DNA from: Solenopsis invicta | Taxonomy: Eukaryota; Arthropoda; Insecta; Hymenoptera; Formicidae | NCBI RefSeq assembly: GCF_016802725.1 | Contig: NC_052679.1 | Location: 14,067,635 to 14,131,634, forward strand | Direction of reading: 5' to 3' | DNA: 64,000 bases | Shown: piece by piece, positions 59,301 to 64,000 of the stretch | How the letters are laid out: every line of letters begins with the position of its first letter | How positions within the stretch are numbered: the first letter of the stretch is position 1 | The notes under the pieces: generated by a model | Database searches by the model: none | Told to the model about the DNA's origin: nothing | What the model saw: only the letters and a program-made list of their open reading frames with translations | Translations under genes and position numbers: made by a program

Positions 59301-60403
59301 CTTAATTAACTGTATTTGCGTGAGTCACCCTTTTATCAGTCCTTATCAGTTGAAATTACTATTTATGTAACTGTAATTTTATGTTTGCTGAGATTTTGCA
59401 ATATAGAATTTTGCTTTCTTGCCGGTGCCATATTTGTTTATTTTATTTTTAGTAGAATAGACCTACTGAAGGAAACATTTTTACAAAACACATCTTCAAT
59501 AATACCTCATAAATGATTATGGAAAGTTATGGTTAAAAGTTTATAATTATTATTTATTGCTACAATATTATATTATTACAAAAAACACATAAAATACATT
59601 AATAAAAGAAAATATAATGTTTAATATATATGAAAATAAATTACTTCGATGAGTGCTTTAATAATAGTTTGGAAGGAGTATACCCAATATATTTCTGAAA
59701 TGCGGATTGCTGCAGCTCTCCACGCGCGATTGGCGGCTCGAGTGTCAAGTGATAGTGGAGAGATAGTAGACGTCGCCTCAGAAATCGGTCTGAAATGTAC
59801 ATTTGGTTGCGAGCACTGCTCTAATCATTTAATAAGAAACTTCTTGCTAACTTTAAAGAAAATTATAAAGCTAATTACAAAAAGTAATAATAAAAAGATA
59901 AACGCTGATACCATAATTTGGTGCTACTTATGTGCTTCTAATATACACTAATTTAAATTTCCGTTCATTACCCTTTTGCAGAAAAATAACCCCAAAGTAC
60001 GCGTCAAGAGAAAAGATATATACATATACATAGAATTAGTTTGATGAAAAGTTCACGAGGTTTTTCTCAAAAACGGTTAAAGTTAGGAAGACATCAACTA
60101 TCAAAATTGCAAAATAAGTAGAGAGATGTTTGATATTTTAACAGCCTTGCGTAATCTTAAATATCCTTAATTTTTATACTATCAATAAAAAAATTGTTTA
60201 ACGGGAAAGAATATTTTTGAGTCATACTATCGATAATACTGAATAAACTGAAGAACTTTGTATTAGTATCTTTTCGAAAATTTAACTTTCAGGATATAAA
60301 CCAAAGAAAAAAATCAAACTGAAAGTTTGGAACAATTTCACTATGTTGATCTAAACTGCCTATCTTCACAAAAAACTTGCTTGGACTACTTCCAACTTTT
60401 AAA
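59301..60403. other. AT-rich stretch, nothing recognised
   Basis: One open frame of 100 codons (59649-59951, TTG-or-ATG-type start unclear) begins in moderate GC but ends in low-complexity Lys/Ile/Asn codons and shows no domain. Confidence 0.4.
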
Positions 60404-60640
60404 TCATTATTACGCGGAAAATATTTTTTATTCTTTCTATCACATATTTTCTGAAGTGGTAAAACAAGTTAAAAGTAACAAACAAATGGATCGGAGAATA
60501 AGAGGTCACTCGATTTAACGTGTTTGGACTATTATCTTTGAGGAAAAGTGAAGGAGCTGTCTTACTTTCAACGTTCTACTACTTCGGAAAACATTATAGA
60601 AAGAATAAAAAGTATTTTTCACGAAATAACGATTTTTATA
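60404..60640. mobile_element. Foldback repeat, about 75-85-bp arms
   Basis: Bases 60404-60482 and 60553-60640 are inverted copies. Shared parts are TTTTTATTCTTTCTAT, TTT(T/C)C(T/C)GAAGT(G/A)GTA(A/G)AAC and AAAGTAA. The spacer of about 70 bp has no ORF. Confidence 0.75.
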
Positions 60641-60647
60641 TACAGGG

Positions 60648-61037
60648 TGTCCTAGACCTTTCATAACGACCGCTAGTAGCAAACTCCTGAGATTATTTCC
60701 AGACGAAAATCCTAATATCAAAATGTCGAGGTTATAACAGTTTTTAAATATGGATTTAAAGTTGGTAAATCAAACCGTTCGAAAACCGTTCAATTATGAC
60801 ATATCATGTCATGAAAATATATACAAAATCAATATAAAAAATAACTTATTATTTTTATAAGAATATTACTGTGGTGCAGTGCACCTAAACGTGCGAATTT
60901 GAACAGTTCAATTTGCCACCTTTAAAAACTTCTCATTTAAAAGCTACTGTAGCTTCGACATTTTATTATTAGGATTTTTGTCTCAAAATGATCTCAGGAG
61001 TCTGCTATTAACAAGTATCACGCGAAACCTAGAATAT
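60648..61037. mobile_element. MITE with about 105-bp TIRs
   Basis: The left arm (60648-60752) and the inverted right arm (about 60930-61037) share CCTGAGAT.ATTT, GACAAAAATCCTAATA or GACGAAAATCCTAATA and AAAATGTCGA(G/A)G. The outer end ACAGGGTGTCCTAGACC is a common type of MITE terminus, degenerate on the right (inverse CTAGGTTTCG). The spacer contains GTGGTGCAGTGCACC. The element adjoins the foldback to its left by only 7 bp. Confidence 0.75.
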
Positions 61038-61046
61038 AATATAAGA

Positions 61047-61124
61047 GCGAGTGTGAGTGTGCGTGGCATGTGCGTATATGTGTGCGTGCGTGCGTGTGCG
61101 TGTGCGTGTGCATGTGTGCGTGTA
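61047..61124. repeat. (GTGC/GT)n microsatellite
   Basis: Mixed GTGTGC and GTGC repeats. Alternating purine-pyrimidine sequence, Z-DNA-prone. Confidence 0.9.
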
Positions 61125-64000
61125 AAAGCATATCATTTATTTATTTATTCCTTTAGCTATTTTATATAACTGATTTCAATGATTATAATTTGAAAAATGC
61201 CCTATGTTTTTCCCGATGGAAAATTTATTTTTATTTAAAAAATCTTTTTAATTTTATTAAAATTATAAATCTAACCAATTTTACAAAACGTACATGTAAA
61301 CTTATGTGAACATATAAATAAAATAAATGTGCAGAGAATAAACGAAGCTTTGTGAAGCAGATAATCAGATAATGATTTCCGTTCGACTAGCATTTGAAAG
61401 CTCGACACTTATTCAAATTTCACAGAGGATTCACCAACGTTGCGTTCGTTAATGAGCACTGGCATGCTAAAAAGGACCGCACAAACCAGTCAAATTCCTG
61501 CATCGTGTTGCCAAGACTACTTAGTGGGAAACTATGTGCCAGACTATATCGTTGCATTTTCTACTTACGCTAGGATCACAATTTTACGATGTTACAATGG
61601 CCATAAAACAGTCCCGCTGGTGGCTAAGCTTGACATGAAAAATATATAATCATCTTTAAAATAAAAATGTCAAAATTGCCTCTTTTCTTAATATCTCCTA
61701 CTTACTGTATTGAAGAAACAATTGGCCATAGTTACGCAAGAAACGCTTAACTCACATGAATCCATTTCGAGAAAAATGCAAATAATATTAAATGTGATTT
61801 AAAAAAAATGTATGTAAAAACTATTTTTTCTTAATTTTAGGCTTGGATCTTTTCTGTTTAATGTAGAAAAATGTACGGAGTTGAATTGTTGATTACAATA
61901 ATTCAAAAATTATAATTTTGAGGATTGAACGTGTCTTGCAGAACTATGGTCAATTGTATCACGAATGCAAACGGTAATGAAATGTAAAAAGATTTAATTT
62001 TGTATTGGATAGATTAATTAATAATTTTACGTGAACATTTGACATATGAATGTACAATGCAATACAGTACAGACAATCTATATAAAACATATTTCACGAA
62101 TAATTCAGTCTAAAGTCTAAATAGATTACTCCTACCCTTCGTATTTTTTGCTTGTGAAACAAGATAAAATATAAATATACTCGTATATCTTTAAGTTAAA
62201 AGTTTGTTAGGAAATGTCTTCAAGTAAAGAATAAAATATTTAAACAGTTTATTGTGTGAATATTATTATAAAGCTTGAAATCAGGAAAATTTCCAAATAT
62301 TCTCCAGAAATTAGACTATGTTAAATACGTGTTAAAATATGTATACTAAAAATAATACATATTTACTAAATAATTTATATAAAAGAAGATGCATGTTAAT
62401 AACTTACTTTTAAATTCAATTGCATATATTTCGCCTCTTTTCAGTTGAAATAATAATTCTATTATGTTACGTAAAAAATGAAAACACTTGGCAGTTAAGT
62501 AAATTATTGAATGTATGGTAATGTATGGCAACATACAATATCTGCGCATGTTATCAATAAATAATCGATTGAGTGATGGCTATATCAAATTTTTATCTGA
62601 TACCGTAGGTGGGATAAAAACACATCACTTTGTTTTTGCGTTTTGTTGAATAAATATCTCCGTGCGTGCATCCGGTACACGTTATGTAAATATATGAAGT
62701 TTCTCTTATAAATAGAAATATTTTGTGCCGTCAAAAAAAATCCGTTCGCTTCTTCTCTCGCAAGCCGATTGTAAACGCGAGTAACGAGTCGATCTATTAG
62801 CTCTCGCACGCAAGGAATAAAGTGTGCGCAGGTGTTCCTAGCGAAGCGTGAAAAGGGTATTTTCACTAATTGCCGCGGCTTGGATAAAATAGATGCGTCC
62901 ATTACCCGTTTACTGGACTAAAGTATTTCTGGTTACCCTTCCCTGCCACATCCGGATCAATTGACACGGTGGATGACGGTCTAATGGAAGTCACGCATGT
63001 GTTTGGCCGTGCGCACATTTTTACTGTTGCGTAAAGAGACGTTTATAATCTGCACGCCAGTGACAGGGAATTGCAGTGTCTATTCGACACTGCCGAACGT
63101 GCGACGCGAAGATAACGCATTCTAGTTTTCCCGTGTTGCATTCACGAAACGATCAATACCTTACCTCACTGTGATCTATAACATCAAAAGGATAGGACGC
63201 GGCTAATATAAGTTGGCGAACATTGCTGCTCTATCAAGCGACAATTTTTCTTTCAAAGATACTTACTTCTAGTCTTTTTCTAGAGGAGTTCGTGCTTCTA
63301 GAAAATACAATCGGTGTGCCAGGTTCACGAAGACAAAGTTCGTCACTTTATGTGCTGTTTGAAAGTGGGGTAAAGTACGTCTTCGTACACCTCTCCCCTT
63401 TCATTTTGCACGTTCCAATCAGCTCGATACTCTCAAAAGAGAATACAACAGGAGAAAAAGGGACTGAAAGCAGGGCAATAAGTTTGATGTGATCCATTGC
63501 AATATCTTAGATATGACCTGGCAAGAAATGTCTGCAATTTTTAATCGCACTGCATCATCTAGATTGATAATTTCACTATTAATTAAGCTTATCTCGCGTT
63601 TTCACACATTTCAGAATATGTATATGCGAATATACGTATAATATAAAAATTTAATTTGTGATCGTATATATTTATCCGCGACCCCAAAGTAATAAGGTAT
63701 TAGATGCAAATCAAGTAATATGTGTGACAGTCAATACCTCGTTAATCATTTTCTTTCGCATCTCGAAAAATATGTCATTTCAAAAAGGATTTTGGAAAAC
63801 AAAATTTTATTTTGCGACCGAAACGTGTATTTAAACTGATAGATATGAATGGGCGAATCAATATGCGTCAAAATATCTCACCGCTTAATTTTAAAGGTCG
63901 CGCATTCGAGAGTCAACAGCCTTTAAACCAAATCTCCATTCATTCTTTACTTTGGAGATCGACAGGCAATTTTTCCCATTAATCCGTCGATAACTACGTC
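61125..64000. other. Intronic stretch to window end; GC-richer 62.7-63.5 kb
   Basis: No further CUB-gene exon, RNA gene or complete element is recognised. Open frames at 61440-61649, 62585-62902 and 63223-63492 have no domain and no fitting phase-1 splice context. Confidence 0.4.

Noticed and set aside
1..64000. CRISPR arrays, bacterial operons, tRNA genes
   Set aside because: No spaced direct repeats of the right form, no tRNA B-box with a foldable cloverleaf noticed, and the sequence is clearly eukaryotic intronic DNA.

Overview
The window reads as AT-rich intronic DNA from an insect nuclear genome, most likely a hymenopteran and plausibly an ant. The evidence is the AT-rich background with CpG-bearing GC-richer islands, many microsatellites, a mariner element, a Penelope-like retroelement relic and many TIR/foldback elements. 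The species assignment is inference. No bacterial-style gene, CRISPR array, tRNA or operon is seen. Most ORFs of 60-140 codons carry no recognisable protein and often overlap on both strands.

The one host gene I can support lies on the + strand. It consists of three phase-compatible exons: 17477-17536 (60 bp), 33848-34059 (212 bp) and 35329-35403 (75 bp). Spliced in silico, the first two encode the C-terminal two thirds of a CUB domain and the third a short linker. The acceptors and donors are canonical (AG/GT) and the junction phases agree (2-2, 1-1). The start of the CUB domain and the rest of the protein must lie outside the window or in exons I could not recognise. Almost everything else would then be intron: more than 17.4 kb upstream, 16.3 kb, 1.27 kb, and more than 28.5 kb downstream.

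The introns are filled with transposon debris. From left to right: foldback DNA and a long-TIR element (about 228-2700) whose right arm was split by a mariner with perfect ends but a deleted transposase (1748-2668); a decayed Penelope-like element (5050-5990) itself cut by a 393-bp insertion; a 5S rRNA-derived sequence (6249-6345, minus strand); the largest of three TA-flanked, AT-rich CACTGA-ended elements (6892-8682; relatives at 16071-17078 and 42432-43453); a foldback element (9168-9650); a 5'-LTR plus gag relic on the minus strand (10950-13260); a 323-bp near-perfect palindrome centred on a TA microsatellite (14231-14553); a hAT-type MITE with an 8-bp target duplication (18546-19166); a GC-richer palindrome (21015-21167); a GTAAC-ended element with an internal tandem duplication (23253-24520); a tandem repeat (29131-29551); and TIR elements at 57527-58230, 60404-60640 and 60648-61037.

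A recurrent small motif, CTGAAGAT-(short hairpin)-GAAACG, occurs at five places. The hairpin bases change in a compensatory way between copies. It resembles the catalytic core of hammerhead ribozymes, which are known from Penelope-like elements, and is the most unusual signal here. A CpG-rich stretch at 52.7-56.7 kb with a facing (GCC)n/(GGC)n pair may be regulatory or an alternative 5' region, but nothing in it proves a gene.
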